From Panonychus citri (taxonomy: Eukaryota; Arthropoda; Arachnida; Trombidiformes; Tetranychidae), in the NCBI RefSeq assembly GCF_014898815.1, contig NW_026515546.1, forward strand, positions 1,784,501 through 1,848,500: a DNA stretch of 64,000 bases. Direction: 5' to 3'. The notes under the pieces are model-generated. The model had not been told where the DNA came from. It worked only from the letters and a program-made list of their open reading frames with translations, and did not search any database. Positions 21,501 to 37,200 of this stretch are shown here, in pieces. Positions within the stretch are counted from its first letter, which is position 1. The number at the start of each line of letters is the position of its first letter. A program made the translations under genes and the position numbers.

Positions 21501-24500
21501 CAAAGAACTATCGACTTATTCCCGGAACTTGAATCAATTCATTTCGATCATGATAACTTTAAATCTTTCTCACTTAATGAAAATGAAATTTCCGATTTGA
21601 AAATGAAAAATTTGAGTGAAAATGAATTATTGAATGGCAGAATTTTCTATCCAAACTTAAACGAGAAATTTCACCATGAAAAACATCTCTAAATTCATGA
21701 TAATAAATCCTAATTGGAACGAAATTTTTAAACATTTTTTTATTCCAATTTCAATTCATTTATCATTAGCTGCCATCAAGAAGAGGTTAATTATTTCAAT
21801 ATTTCAAGATTTTCTTCATTTCAAGACTGAGAATTTTCATCATGATGATCATGTTTTTCTTACTCTTTTTTTACTCTCCTCATCATTTTCATCTTTATCT
21901 TCATCTTGTTCTCTCTCTCTCTCTTTTTGTCTATCAGTATCATCTTATAATACTCACTCTTATCGAACTCACTCTCAGTCAAAACTCCCTGAAAGGTCAT
22001 TATAAACACTCCATCATGTTCATCTTATGGTTCAGTTGATTTATCCCCAATCGAACTGAATAGAACTTTTTTTCTCCATCCTCATCATCAGCATCTTTCT
22101 TCGAGTTTTTCTCTCATCCATTTCTTCATCTTTATCTTCCTTTATTCATCCGATGATTTTGTACCATGAAGAGATGCTGATCATCTGATCAGAACTTCTC
22201 TCTCTCCTCATTACAGATAAATGGATTTATCATAGTATCGATTATAAAACGAGCTTGAAACATTGATGATCATTTAATGTTATCATCATGGTGATAATTC
22301 TGATGCTGAGTAACATGAAAAGTGATCATAGATCTTATATTCATAACTGACATAAATGTTTATCCCTTGGAATAAAATTATCAATAGCTAATTATTTTCC
22401 ATGGTAACACTTTCATTCCTTGTTCTGGACTTAGAACTCAAATAACTCCTGGGATTTCATGATAGCAACAATGAATTTATCTCTCTCTGTCTCTCTCAGT
22501 GTCTTTCTCGTAATCTAATATATATTGGAAACAATATTGTTATTTATTGCATTTATTTCAAATTATGATTAGAATCCTTGAAATGATCATGATGAAAGTG
22601 AATCGTGAGAATGTCAATTTTCATTCTGATTCAGATTAATCCTGAATATGTATCATAGGGAATTTGCTCATTTCTATGTATTGGTCAGTACTTTTTTCAT
22701 TCTCTCTCTACCCTTTTGGTCATCATATCTAATTATTTACTTGAATTCCCAGTCACGTTGGGTGATCTTATATGTACCATGTAAGTCTTATTTGAGAACA
22801 AAAAAATAATAACTGGAACATAAATTTTCACCATGATGATCAACTTGAAAATAATCGTAATAAATGACCATTGATAATCTGACATTTACTCAATGAAATG
22901 AAACAAATATCAGGACTAAATTCATATTCAGGAGTAAATCTTTCATAATGAAATCATGTTCATGATGATTACCGAATGAATTTTATATTAGTTTTTCTCA
23001 AAAGCCAAAAGATTATCATGATGAACAAAATTCCAACACTTTTTTCTGCTGAATTTTCATGAAATTTTCTTTGTTTCTTTTCTCACAGAGAGTATTCGTC
23101 TTCCATATAACCACAGACAAAAGGTACTGACCAATGGTACTTTAATAATCGCCGATATCGAAAGGCCAACTGACCAGGGGAAATATACTTGTGGAGCCCG
23201 AAACAAGGAGGGAGTCGAGGCAAAGGGAAATTTTTATGTTTCTGTACTAAGTGAGTATTCATCAAAATGTATTCATGAATGTATCCAATGAATTACCAAT
23301 GAATTTTGCTAATGATGACCCGGTGAGTTGAACAATAATGAGAATAAGTTTCATGGGAAATGAAGAGGCTCAGATATTCACCTGGTATATTTATTGTTCA
23401 TTATCCTTTGAATACACTCTTAACGTTTTGAAGGGTTGGAATTCATTGAGTTGGTGAACTTTTTGTTTCTGCTCTTATTGGTGTCTTACCTTCATGATGT
23501 TGTTCATGGTGATGATGAAAATTGAATCATATTGAACAGGTTCATTTGCATTGAGATGATTGATTGTTTATGTAAATTGTTTACCTTGAATGACATTGAT
23601 CTTAACCATAGAACTCAAGTATCGTGAAGATGCTGAGGTTGAGGGGAGAAAAAAACTCATTTCGAGATAAAAGAAATTTAATAAACTCTTTTCTTTTTTC
23701 TTCAGAATTTCATGAAGATGTGACTCATGATAAAATGTTTACTTCTTTTTTTTCTCTCAAATTTTTTACCTAATCTTTGAAAAGTTGCCAAAATTTATTC
23801 AAATTATCATGAAAATTATCAAGGTGTAGATTGCATGGGGTAAACCTATGGAATTAAATGAACTTCCACCGGAGATGAGGTTAAATTTTGGTTGAAAGTC
23901 TATGAATCAAATAACCGAAACATGTGAAACTTTGTATCAATATTTTTCGTCTCATGATAATATCACCTTTTTATAATTTCTTCATGAAAATTTTCAATGA
24001 AAAGGAAAAAAAATTCTCACTCAGAACTTTTTCCTCTTGATAATCGATTTTATAATCACTTGGTTATCAAAGTAACTACGATAATGGATTAAAATGTTTG
24101 ATCACTAATCTTTTCTCTTTCTTGTTCTTTTTACTCTTCTCTCTCATCATCATCGTCATCATTTCCGTTTCCCTTTTTTTGGATTCGACGGCTCATTCGG
24201 ACCTTGATTTATCTTTTATACTGAAAACAACGTGCGAATCGTTTTTGATCGTTCTTTTGTACAGTTCGTCCTTTTATTGACCCATTCAATTTTTCAGCCA
24301 ATCTTCAATCAGGTCAACGTTATAATGCTTTATGCTCAGTGACCAAAGGTGACCCTCCCATTGAGATACGTTGGCTTAAAGATGGTCAACCAATAATAAT
24401 GGGAAGCTCATCATCATCTTCAGAACTTTCATCTTCACCTAATCATCCACTGGGCATTGATATAATCCAAGTAAAAGATTTCTCTTCCCACCTTACCTTT

Positions 24501-27500
24501 GAATCACTTGGACCAGAACACAGAGGAAACTACACTTGTATTGCAACAAATAGTGCCGGAAGTGACTCTCATAATGCATCAATGGTCATTCATGGTCAGT
24601 ATATAAATAAAACACAATAAATAATATAACAAATACATTAATTTATTAATGAAATCAATTTTCACCCAAACAACAACAATGAAAAAACTTTTATTCATCT
24701 TCAACTTGATTGAATCAATTGAAATGAACTAACAACAAAGCTTATTGTCCAGAAAATGGTGAAATTATTACATTATCATGATAATTTTCATCATCATTTA
24801 ATTATAATGATAAAAACTTTCTATTAACTTTGGTTTGTGTGTTTATCAACTAATCCAAACAATTAGCTTAATTGTTTCCAATGATTGCCTTGCATCTTGT
24901 TTTTTTAATTCAAACTGCACTTGATTATTCAATGTGTTTATTTATACATTTAATCTGAGTTTAATTTTTGGCTTAATGTTTATATTTAGGATTAAGGTTA
25001 ATGGTTAAGTTTTTTTTCATACTCACACTCAGTTAATTCAATTGATTTAATGTTATGATTAACTAACTAAACCTCACTTAACACTTTAGGATAATCAAGT
25101 TAAACATTAATTTGTGTGTGTGTGAATCTGTTGATACAACTAATCATTAGGTGTATGGTTTTTTTTTCAACACTCATATCAAATTATCATTTAATCAGCT
25201 ATGAATGTTGATCAGAATCATCATGGTTCTCATGAGTCTTGAGTAAACAATTAATGTCAATGAACTTGAAAAAACATGATGAAAACTCAGAGATGAGGAA
25301 GACCAATGATGATTGGTTATCTCTCTCTCTCTTTTTTATTCAATAGTAAATTCAATTCAATCTCTAATTGAATTGATAGTTTTGTGGTGAATTAATGATT
25401 CTGAGATTGTGATCAGAGATTAGGATTGAGAATGAAGATTTTCTGTTCTTTTTTTTCAATAAAATTCACTCTATGGTTTCTCAGTGATGAAACATCTCCT
25501 GAAATCCATGAGATTTGCATGGTGATTTGATTGTGGAATCGAATTGAATCTGAGTCAGTGTTAAGATGATACAAAAGAGATATTTAATGAATTGAATGAT
25601 GATCAAGATCAAATTGAAGATAAAACTTTAAGATGAAAAGTAATCAAACCATGAAATTGAATTTCAGTTCAATTATGATGGAAACAATTTCACAGGTTTA
25701 ATAATCTCACAGGAAATTAATCATTAATCAAACAATTAACAATCTAACATGATCTCATTGAGCAATTAAATTTCAAATGTTACAATTAAACTCACCAGGA
25801 AAACATTTACCCAAAGGTAAACTGTAAAAATGAGTATAATGATTAATGAACAATCAGATTAATTAACTTTCAACAGTAAAATTGTTTATTTCAACTCATC
25901 TGGAGATCTGATTAAAGTGTATCAATTTGATTACAGTGGTTGATAATGTAAATGATTATGATTAATATGGATGATGATAGATTGTGATGATTATCAATTT
26001 AAGTAGATGATGATAATTTGATTTGCTTTTTTTGCCTTCTGTTTAATTCATTGATTCAAGTTGACTGTTTATTTTGATTACTCTTGGTGATTATCATGTT
26101 GAGTCTGGAGTTGGAAACCACTACCGGTGAATTAGGGAAATGAAGTGAATCAGAATTAAGTAGTTGATGGTTTTGTCTAACATTTTATCTTCATCTTTAT
26201 GTGCTCATCATCATTATCATCATTATCTTGATCCTTGTTTTTGTTTTGTCAACTATTAGGTTATTAAATGAAGATGGACAAAGAATCACAAAGGACCCCA
26301 GAACTTTCAGTTCTCTCTCACTCTCTCCCTGATAAATTCTGTCTCATCTCTTTTTTATCCTCATCTTTTTTCCCATCTCCATCTTATTTATGTAATAATT
26401 TCTTTCTCCTTTTATTAATACTTTTCTTCTTCTTCTCTATCATCATCTTCTCTCTCTCTCTCTCCTTTCTATGGTTAATATCCAATAGCAACTGGATGAT
26501 GAGAGATGATAATGATGATGAGCCACGAAAAGTGTTGTAGCTAAAAATACGAAGGGAAAGAGAGGGGAAATAGAAAAAAAGTCTTCCAGATGAGGAGAAA
26601 GAGATATGAAGATGGAGAAGATTCTGTAAATCACTTTGCTCTTGTTGGATGTTTAGGGAAGACAGAGAAGAGAGAAAGAGAAGGATAAAGTTCATAACCT
26701 TGAAGAGGTTACATGTTATTTTCTATGTGTATGTTACCCTTAAGCTCTTTGACAACAAACAGGAAATGACTTTTTTCCTTCGGGATTCTGAGGAAGAATT
26801 CAGAATAAAAAAGAATCACCGGAATCAGGGGAGAAAATAATTCGACCAAAAAACTTTCTCTCTTTATTTCTGTTTCATCTTTTCTAATTTCTATCATCGT
26901 CATCATGAAAATTCAGTGTTCACAGACAATACTTTCTTCAATGAGATGAGAAAAAGCTCAATCTCATTGAAACAAAGAATCTAAACTGCTGATTCACTAA
27001 AAGAATCTTTTTTTTCTTATTTATCATCCAGAGAACTTGAATCTCACTTTCAGAATTTTACCTTCAGGGTGGAAGATGAAGATCTATGGAAAAGGGAAGA
27101 GGACAAATGATCTAGTTTATTAAAAGAAAAATGAAAAAGATCTTGTAAATTTTCAAGACTTTGCATATGAATCATACTACGAATAAGATGAGATGAATGT
27201 TGAGAATTCAACTGAATGGAATGGTCCATAAGTAGATGAGAAAAGATAATAATAATCAGAACTTTTGGTAAATAGAAAGAGAAATGTCTTCTTTTTTATT
27301 TTTTCATTTTCGCTGATTCAGAATTCAGAACTTTTTACTTTATTTTCTTTGTCTTGCTCTTTCTTCTGTTCATTATCATGTAATTTCATTTCTTTGTTTC
27401 CATGAATTCGACAATTTTCTCATTCCATTTCATATCAAACTGATGAAAAGTTCTGAAATTCTGTGTATCAGATGAAGTTTTTTTCTTCTTTTTTCTTCTT

Positions 27501-30500
27501 TTTTATTCCAATTTTTTCTTATACTTCTTTCCTTTTCTCTTACTGAACAAATCATGAAACATTTTCTGCAGATGCTGAAAAATATTGATTCCATTTGATG
27601 ATATAATTCTGAACACTGAACTCTTTTTCTATTAACATCCACAATCAACCTGGAAATGTTTATTATCATGTTAAAGTGTTCATTGAACTATTAAGTAACA
27701 TTGATCATGATAGAGGGAAAAAAGTTCTGAGATAATTTTTTTTCTTCTTCGCGAGCATTTACCATGGAAATTGAGTGATTCTTGTTTTTGTTTTTCATGA
27801 AGTGATTTAGAAAAGAGGATTATCATCTAACAAAAGGATGATAAAGATGAGGATGTTGCTGATGCTACGAGAAAGATGTAACAACTTATCTGTCAAAAAT
27901 TGAAAAAGCGCAAAATTCAAAAATTTTCCCTAAATTAAAGTATTGTGAACATTTTAAATGATAATAATATAAGCAACCAACTAACCATTTGAATGTGATT
28001 AAAAAACCTCAATCTCTTTTTAGTAATTCAAGTTAAACGAATGATAATTAGATTACTTATATTTTTAATAAACCTAATTGAATTTAAGTGTTAATGACAA
28101 TTTAATTGAGTTGGAACTTTAAGAAAATTTTCTCATCATTTCATTTAGTATTACCATGACCATCATACTTTGTTTCATGATAAATATCAAAAGATATAAA
28201 TGATTTATTCTAGCAAATTGTAACTACCACTGAGAAAAGTTATTCTTATTTTTGTTTTGTTCTTATTAAATGAATTGTAAGTTGAATCATGAAATATTAT
28301 TATCTCCTTGCCCTCAGGGCTCATGGGAGTTGATTAAAAGGATGATAATCATCATCATCATAATGTTGACAATAGATGATAAATATTACCTTGTCTCAAG
28401 TAGATTTTAGGTTTATTGACCGATATGTTATATTGAATTGTTGATGTGAAAGTAAACAGAATCATAAGCTTATCAGAATTTCCATGGAAAATTATTAAAA
28501 GAACCAATTATTTAGCCAAAAAGATTCACGATAATTGCTTAGATAATTGTTATAGAAAATGTATCCAAATCGATTGGACTTTCATTATTGTTGATTAGTT
28601 AATTTGACTATTCTGATAACTTTCCACATTTTCTTAGAATCTTAAGTATATTAGTCAACTTTAACTATCCAATAATTAATCCAATTTAACGAGTACCAGA
28701 AATACTATGGTCACAAGAATTGATAATAATAATCAACTAGGAACAATCTTCTTGCAAGGAATTCCAGTTTCTCTTCTCATCTGATTATGTATATGTTCAT
28801 GATGATAATTATGATGATTATTTCTGAGGAATTAAGAAAACTGTTGAGTTATTAAAAAAGAAAAGCAATTATAGTGAAAAGAGAAAGGAAAATAAAACTA
28901 ACAATTTACAAGGGAAATCCATGTGAATATAAGAGAGTATTTATCATACCCTGATAGAAAATAATGAGCCCATGAACAGAATCTCAACTGCTTATTGTTT
29001 CACATTTATATCAGATGATCATCTCAATGAAAGATGATAATTATGATGATAATCACTCCATTTAAATAACAATGATGTTGATAATATTATTTATATCTCT
29101 CTCTCTCTCTCTCTCTGCTTATTATCAAAATTTTACTTGGACGATTCTCATTTTGAATAGTAAATATCATCTTATCATGATGATGATGAGAAAAGGGAGA
29201 CAAAGTGAGACAAAAATACTAATAGTACACAATTTATATAAATATTTTCTCATGAATAAAAGTCTGTCTTTGACATTCTGCTCGTCAGCATTCAGAGCAT
29301 TTGATGTATTCTCAATGTAAACATACATGCATACCCATGATTCCACATGAGCATATGTATTTACTTTTGTCGCCCATGATGATGATAATTTAAATACTAT
29401 CAAGAAGAAAAAAAGTATTCATAATATATTGCATTAGAAAATGATATTCCCGGTATTCTCAGGATTCGCCAACCTTTTGCTGTTAGAGAATTTTCTCCAA
29501 GCTAAATGATACTAAACTTTTCACTTTCTCTCGTTCTCTCTCTCACTCCCTTATGGAAAATGTGTCAAGAAAAAAAAAGAAATTTGCATCTATATGAGTA
29601 TTTTTTTCTGCTTTTTTTTCTTTAACATTCTTTTCATCCTTTTCTCTTTGGAACTTTTCTCTCTCTCTCTCTCTCTCTCTCTTCAGACAAACAATTTTTT
29701 CTCTATTTCTTTTTGAATCAAAACTGAATTATTATCATTTTATAAATATAACCAAAGTGTAACTTTTTATCTTTACTCAGATGATAATAATAACTAACAA
29801 TTTCAAAAGTTCGATGATATTTTCTCTCTCAATTGTTTCACTCCAAGTTTTATTTCAATTCGTTCTTGTTCTGATGAGTTAAATACTCTATTATCGAGCT
29901 AATTGTTATCCATTAAGAAATTCATCTATCGATTTGAATACAGAGCTTTTTTTGCAAATTCTGACCTTATGATTGTTCTAATATATTCAATGTTATCATG
30001 GCGAAGAGAAAATTATAGTGATATATTCATGAACTCTAATAAGATCACACATTGAATTGAGTTAATATTAATATCACTTTTGTTATTCTGATAATAATCT
30101 CATTACACAGAAATGATAGATAATCCTGGTTTCATTTACGATTCATGAAGAAATTTGAATATTACGATAAATGTGATTCTTATATCACATAACCAAAGGT
30201 TACGAAAACTTTAATACAGCAAAAAATTTCATCTAATAATTTCTAGAGCTCAAAAGTTATTTAGAATTTAAAAAATTCCAAAGTTGAATTTCAATTCCAC
30301 TGATTAAGGTATTCAAACAATTAAAAGAAAAAGTTTACAATCGAAAGCAAATCAACATTTTTCTCAGCCAATATGAACCTTGATATATTATGTGATTGGA
30401 ATCGTTTCTCTGTTGATGGTTGACAAAAATGCTAATGAAATGAATCTTGTCGGATAATAGTCTTGAATCAATTTCCAATAGCATGTAACCTCCCATGAAA

Positions 30501-33500
30501 AGAGAAATGGAAAATTCTGTAAATTTTTAGATGAAAAGAATGTGCATTTGGCATGATTCCATTCAGTGAGTATTAATAAATTGTTGATTGTTAATTTAGT
30601 AAATCATAAAGTATAGTTATCATTATAATCATTTGATGGTGACAATGAATGTCTTTTGATTATGAGCTTGAGATGTATTCATGTAGAGGAAGAGATTGAA
30701 TTTTTTTCCCTCTGAAATTTGTTAATAACCATTTACGATATAATTAATGTTAATTGTTCATTTTAATTATCAACAGTTCCACCTCGTTGGCACATTGAAC
30801 CAAGAGACACTGCAGTGATTAAGGATCAATTAGCAATTATTGATTGTCAAGCTGATGGATTCCCTGTTCCTCAAACTCATTGGTCTCGAGCTGAAGGTAA
30901 GTGATTTTCATGGTGATAATAAGGAGAAACTTTTTGACATTCAATTGATTAGGAAAAAGAGAGAATCAAGAAATTATCATTCTTGACATTGATAATTAAC
31001 TCAATTCTTTATGGATTAACATGTTTCACTGTTAATTAGTTAATCACTCGTTAGTTGATTAACTTAACTAATAACATAAATGAAAAGGAAACATTGATTA
31101 TCACTTAAAATTAATCAATGTCTTTAAATGACAAGATTTTATTATGATTATCAGAATTTTATAGAATTTCTAATTAATCTTAATTACTATTTAGTTTTAT
31201 ACATACTTTTTTTTTCATTCTAATCTATTGTTATCATTTTGATTATAATCTTCTCATGGCTGATGATAAATTGCAAACAGTCAAAAACTAATAACCAACC
31301 ACAGGAATCAAGTGAATGTCAATCAATGAGATGATTATTATTAGTTTGTCATTCATATTAAAATCAAATATCAACAATATTATTACATGAATACCCTTGG
31401 AGGGGTTTAGTTAAACTACTCAATTCTTACACTCAACTGAACTTATTATCATGTTATTGGTTATTGGAAGAGGGAAAAGAAACAAAAGAAAACGGTTATC
31501 CAACATGATCGAGTCTGAATTTACCCATGAAAATAAAAGATTGAACCAACTGAATGAATAAAAAAGTGAATAAAGTTAAAGAATCAGTGATATGAAATTC
31601 ATATAAATATCTAGACCAAAATATGAAGATAAATATTACTCATTTTGATATTAACCATGAGAATTCAGGAAAACCTCAGCAGAATCGTTTGAACTTGTCA
31701 ATCAGAATTAAAAATTGACCAACATTTAACGTTGTGACACAATCTGAATAATGAACATCCAAAGTTTATCGAAATTTTTCTAACCATTGATTTCGATAGA
31801 AAATTTTTATTTATTAATATAAAGATGAAATTTTTCATTTCGAATTTGAACTGTTCAATTTTCAGGTTATCTTCAAGAGCCTCCGACTAATTTTAAGCCC
31901 ATCAATTCAAGTCCTCACCTTCGAGTCTTCGAGAACGGCTCACTGGCCATTCATAATGCTCAAAAATCGGATGCTGGTTACTATTTATGCCAAACAAGTA
32001 ATAACATTGGTTCCGGTTTAAGTAAAGTTATCAAACTAACAGTTCATGGTAAGTTCATGAGTCTATTCAAATTCAGATCAATCTGATATAACAAAAGTAG
32101 AATAAGTTAAAAAAGGATTGAATTGAAATCGACATTAACCTTTAAACTCTCAATATATGAACAGAATTTGATCTTTTTCTTTACCTACATTATCTTACTA
32201 TCTCTTCCCAGGGGTGAATTCCTATCATGAGAATATTTAAATTTCAAGGTTACCATGTGATTCCAATTTGAACACTTTATTTTTGCTTTATTTTTACTAT
32301 CATATGTTGAGAAAATGATTGATAAAAAGCTCGAGGCTTTTGATTGAGATTCAAATTGAAATTGTGATTGAAATTTTTAAGAAAATTTTCAGATTACAAT
32401 TGCAAAGTTCATTTCATCTAATATATTTGATTTCATGCTAAATTTCCAGTCGCTGCTCATTTTGAAACAAAGTTCAACGTTCACACTGTTCGTAAGGGTC
32501 AAGAAGCCAAAGTTCAGTGTAAAGCGATTGGAGATAAACCAATTACAGTTAACTGGTTAAAAGACAAGATTAACTTTAATCCTCGAGATGATGCTCGATA
32601 TGAGCTTTTCGAAGAGGCAAATTCAGAAGGTTTAATCTCTGAAATACTAATCCGAAGTGCCGATAGACGTGATTCTGCCTTGTTCACCTGTAATACCTTC
32701 AATGGTTTCGGTAAAGATGAGACCAATATTCAGCTTCTTCTTCAAGGTAAGACTTAATAACTTTCTAATAAACCGGAAATAATGAGCGAAACAAAATATT
32801 TCCAATAAGCCGGAAGTTTAATTTTCTCTCGAAAAAAAGTAACATTTAGGACTAACGATTTTCTTTTAGTATTTTCATCATCATTGATGTCCAATTCCAT
32901 GTTTATGTATTAAAATTGATCAATTTTGATTTTCTCGAGAAAATCAAAAGTAAATACTAATCGATTCATTTACATTGTTTTTCCTGTTTTCATGATAACA
33001 TTCAGAGCCTCCTGATTCCCCTCAGGATGTTAAAATATCCGATCATGATGGACGAACAGCAACAATTACCTGGTCACCTCCGTATCCCGGAAATAGTCCA
33101 ATAATGGAATACATTATTCAATATAAATTGGAAAAAGGTAAAAATACAAATGATGGAAAAACAATAACTTCCGGAATCCAGAATAATAGGATTACCCTGA
33201 AGAGAGACAGAGAAAAAAATTCGAATACAAATGTTTCAATAATAAATCGGTTGACTGGTATCTCGGTTTTACATGATGGTCATCAATTGAGACAAGAGAA
33301 CATGAGAATGATTGAAATTCAGCATATTTGGACTGATTCTCTTGACCGATTCCATGAGTATCCAATGAATGGATAACACCATTGATGATTGAGAGGAAAA
33401 GGGGGATAAATAGAAACAGAAAGAAAAGGATGAAGGGGAAGAGCAAAAGTTCATTGAGTCTCAGTGAATTGAAAGCAATCAAGTAAATTGGCTTAGTACA

Positions 33501-34208
33501 TGGAAGAAAGGAGATTCTCATTAGGAAAGGAAAAAAAATGGAAGATGAAACCATGATAATAATTGGTGACTTTTAGATGGAAGGTATATAAAGATTCATG
33601 ATGATGAAGATGATAAGTATCATGATGAACATGAAAAGGATTCGGAAATGATGTTGTTTGGGGTAAAAAAAGAAATGACTCAATGAAGTTGATTCTTTTT
33701 TCGTCTTCTATTTTTTGTTATATTCTTATTTTCATTTGAGTTGTTTCATATTCTTAATTTTCTCATGGGACAGAAAAATGGACTATTGGCTCTAGAGGCT
33801 TTTGGAATGGCTCAGCTCCAGGAGGTGGAACTTTGTATAAGCTTAAAAATCTCCATCCTGTCACTCATTACCAACTTCGCATGTTCGCAGTCAATGCAAT
33901 TGGACGAAGTGAGGCCAGTCAGATTATTCACTTTCGAACCGATGAAGAAGGTATTTCATTTCATTTTCCATGATAAATTCTGATGCAAACTTCCAAATTA
34001 GCATCATTGCAATAATGGCGAATCGATTTGCTTATGTTGTCAGTTAATCAATCGACATTATAAATAATAACTTGAAATTTTATGTCGATGGTGATTCGAT
34101 GAGGAAAATTCAATTACTTCTGTCTAGTTGATATCAACAATTCAATATGATGATAAGTTAGACTTATTGTTACTAATCCAAGACAATACATATATCAAAC
34201 TGGACATT

Positions 34209-34261
<53 letters not shown>

Positions 34262-37200
34262 CGACCAGGAAGTTGCAATAATCAACATAATATTATGATG
34301 ATGATAATGATAATGCTTTCAAATATATAACAGGAAGAAGTCAAAGTAAGAGATGGATTTTGTTTTTCTTACTCGAAAACTGATCAGTAAAGCTTTGGGT
34401 CAATTCAATGTCACAGTCCATTGGATCCATTGATCACTTGACCATTAGTGTAGTTTCAATAGTTGAAAGAGAAAGAAAAAAAAGTTATCAAAGAAGATCA
34501 GAAATAACCATGGTACTAATCAAGAATCTAGAGATAAATAGTTGAAAAGAAAGAGGAAAAACTCATTTTTTCTTCACCAAAATCGATAACAATCAAGTTA
34601 TGAAACTTTGAGAGGGAGAAATAGTTGCTAATTGAATGATTAAGATACAGACTGAATCAAACAATTAAATGAACTCTTTTAATCGGTTAATTAGCACCAG
34701 GAGGACCTCCACTTCATATCAAGGCGATTCCAATGAGCTCGTCGTCCATTAGAGTTACATGGAAACCACCAAAAAAAGAGTTGACCTATGGCTTAATCAA
34801 GGGCTACTATGTGGGTTATAAGGTTCTCCGAGAGGGTCATCTCGATGATGGACTGGTCAGTGGGGGAGGAGGAGGTGGTAGCGGTGATATTGGCTCTCTA
34901 AATGGTAGTAGTGTGAGTAATCACAATGGAGTAAGTTCTTACACTTATAAAACATTGGAAGCCAAGGATCGATCATCTAATGAAGAGGCTCATATAACTG
35001 GATTAACTCGAGCTTCAAAATATTCAATAACCGTCCAAGCTTTTAACTCGAAAGGTTCAGGTCCAGCATCCGAAGAGATTGTTGTTCAAACTTTAGAAAA
35101 AGGTTTGTCTTGTCTTCTCGATTTTTTTTTATCATCATCATTATCATCATTCCAAGTACTCATATAATGTTATTGTTCCGAATCATTTGTTTTCAATTTA
35201 CTGTTATCATCAACATCCAACATCAACAACGACATTATCAGTGAGACAACAGAGTTACCCTGGTCAAGAATGAATTTTTTTGTTCTTCTCTGACCAGAAT
35301 AAAAATCGAGAGTGAAAAATGAAACGAGTGAGATAGTAAATTCATTGGTGATGAAGAAAATTCTGAAAATTATTCGATCGATTTTTTTTTCTCTCAATTT
35401 CAACTATCTAATCTTATTTACTTTTTACTGAACAATTTAACAATTGATTCCAATCGTTTAGATCATTCATTTGATATTAATTCAGCTACAATCATGTCTC
35501 TTGTTTGTACAACATTTTACTCTGATGATTTGAAAATAATAGTTACACTAATCATCATGATACATTCAGAATCTTTCATAATATCAAACTTAGAATTGTC
35601 AAAAAATATTTATCACAATTTCTCATCAATTATCTTATACCTAATATCTGAATTTGTTTCTGAATACATTTGTGTAGATCCACCAATCTCACCGAGCCTG
35701 AAAATTTCATCTAAAAGTTCATATTCAATAACTATCTCATGGTCAATTGATCAACAACAATCAACCACTGATCCACCAACAGGTAATAACAACTATCAGC
35801 TGATTATCATGAAATTATCTCAATCATCAACTTTTATTAACTCATCAATGACTCTTTATGTATATATAAAGTTTTTTTTTCCTCAACTTCATGATAAGAT
35901 TCAGACTTAATATTATCATCGGGATGGAATCTTTCTCATCTTCATGATGAAAAAAAGATAATCTCTTCATTGTTTCTTTATTTTCTTTCACATTCTCATC
36001 CCTTTATCATCTCACTCTTCCTCCATTCCTGTCACCATCAGAACTTTTTTCATCATCATCATCAATTCATTCAATGAACTAAAGTTATGAGGTAAAGAAG
36101 ATGAAAAAAACCTAAACCAAAACAATAACCCGAAAATTTATCAGATAATTTTTATCCATTAAATCCCAACACTTTCATGTTCATGGTGAATCATGATAAT
36201 ATTCATCATGAAATGAACAGTGAGTGAACAAAAAAAAATCTGATTGATGCTGAAAAATCCAAAATTCACCAATAACTGAGCCAGAAAAAAGTTTCCACCG
36301 AAAAGCAAATTTCCCACCTTCATTCACCCTCTTTCATTATATACAAACTTTCATTCAAATTAATGGCTTGTAAAATTAGCTAATTATTACATCATGAGTG
36401 ATGATAATTAATTTGATTGGTTGATAATTAACCATGAAAAATGGGAATCAAGTTAACGATAAGTTGATGAAAATGAGAAAAAGTAAATGTTGTGAATTGT
36501 GAAATCTTTTTTTGTTTTAGATTCTAAAGTTGGTAAAACTTTTTTTTTTCGTTCTCCAGGTTATATTATTCATATGAAACGTTCCAATTCAGATAAATGG
36601 GAATCGATTGAAGTCTCACCCTCTCAGAGTTCCCACACCTTTGAGGGGCTCGCCTGTGGGACAAGTTACCAGTTCTATGTGATCGCTTTTAATGAGATCG
36701 GTAAAAGTGATCCAAGTAATATAATTCACGTAAAAACTGAGGGATTAGGTGAGTTAATTATCACTTATCTTCATAATAATATCATGAGAATGATATTATT
36801 TAATGAGAGAATGAAGTTCTAATCAGAAAGAAAGAGGAAGAGACAGAGTAAAGAAATATAACTTGCCTCAGAATCTAAACAATTCCCATGAACATTGCAG
36901 GGAGTTTTCTTCCCCTCCCAACGATAATAGTAAATATTATCATCTATGGATTAGATAACAACAATAATGTAATATGATAATACTAATGTAAGAAGATGAT
37001 ATTATCCTCCTGATGGAGTGGAAGAGAAAATTTTGTCTCTTTCCATTTTTATTTATATATATCGTTTACTTTTCCCCTCCCCGTGTTGATGATAATATTA
37101 TTTGATAATAATTGATTTACTATTATTATTATTGTTTATCTCTCAATGAATAAGCTCCGGTTGCTCCTGATAAGCATTCATTGTTATCCATAAATTCAAC

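Noticed and set aside
21459..21692. 77-codon + frame in the 9.1-kb Dscam intron
   Set aside because: Leu-rich composition caught the eye, but there is no motif, no homologue I recognise and no promoter or splice context.
33104..33376. 90-codon + frame starting in the FN1 exon
   Set aside because: Read-through of a GT donor into the intron; the domain continues properly in the exon at 33774.
35494..35910. 138-codon + frame around the FN5 first exon
   Set aside because: Intron sequence on both sides of exon 35678-35782; homology is confined to the exon.
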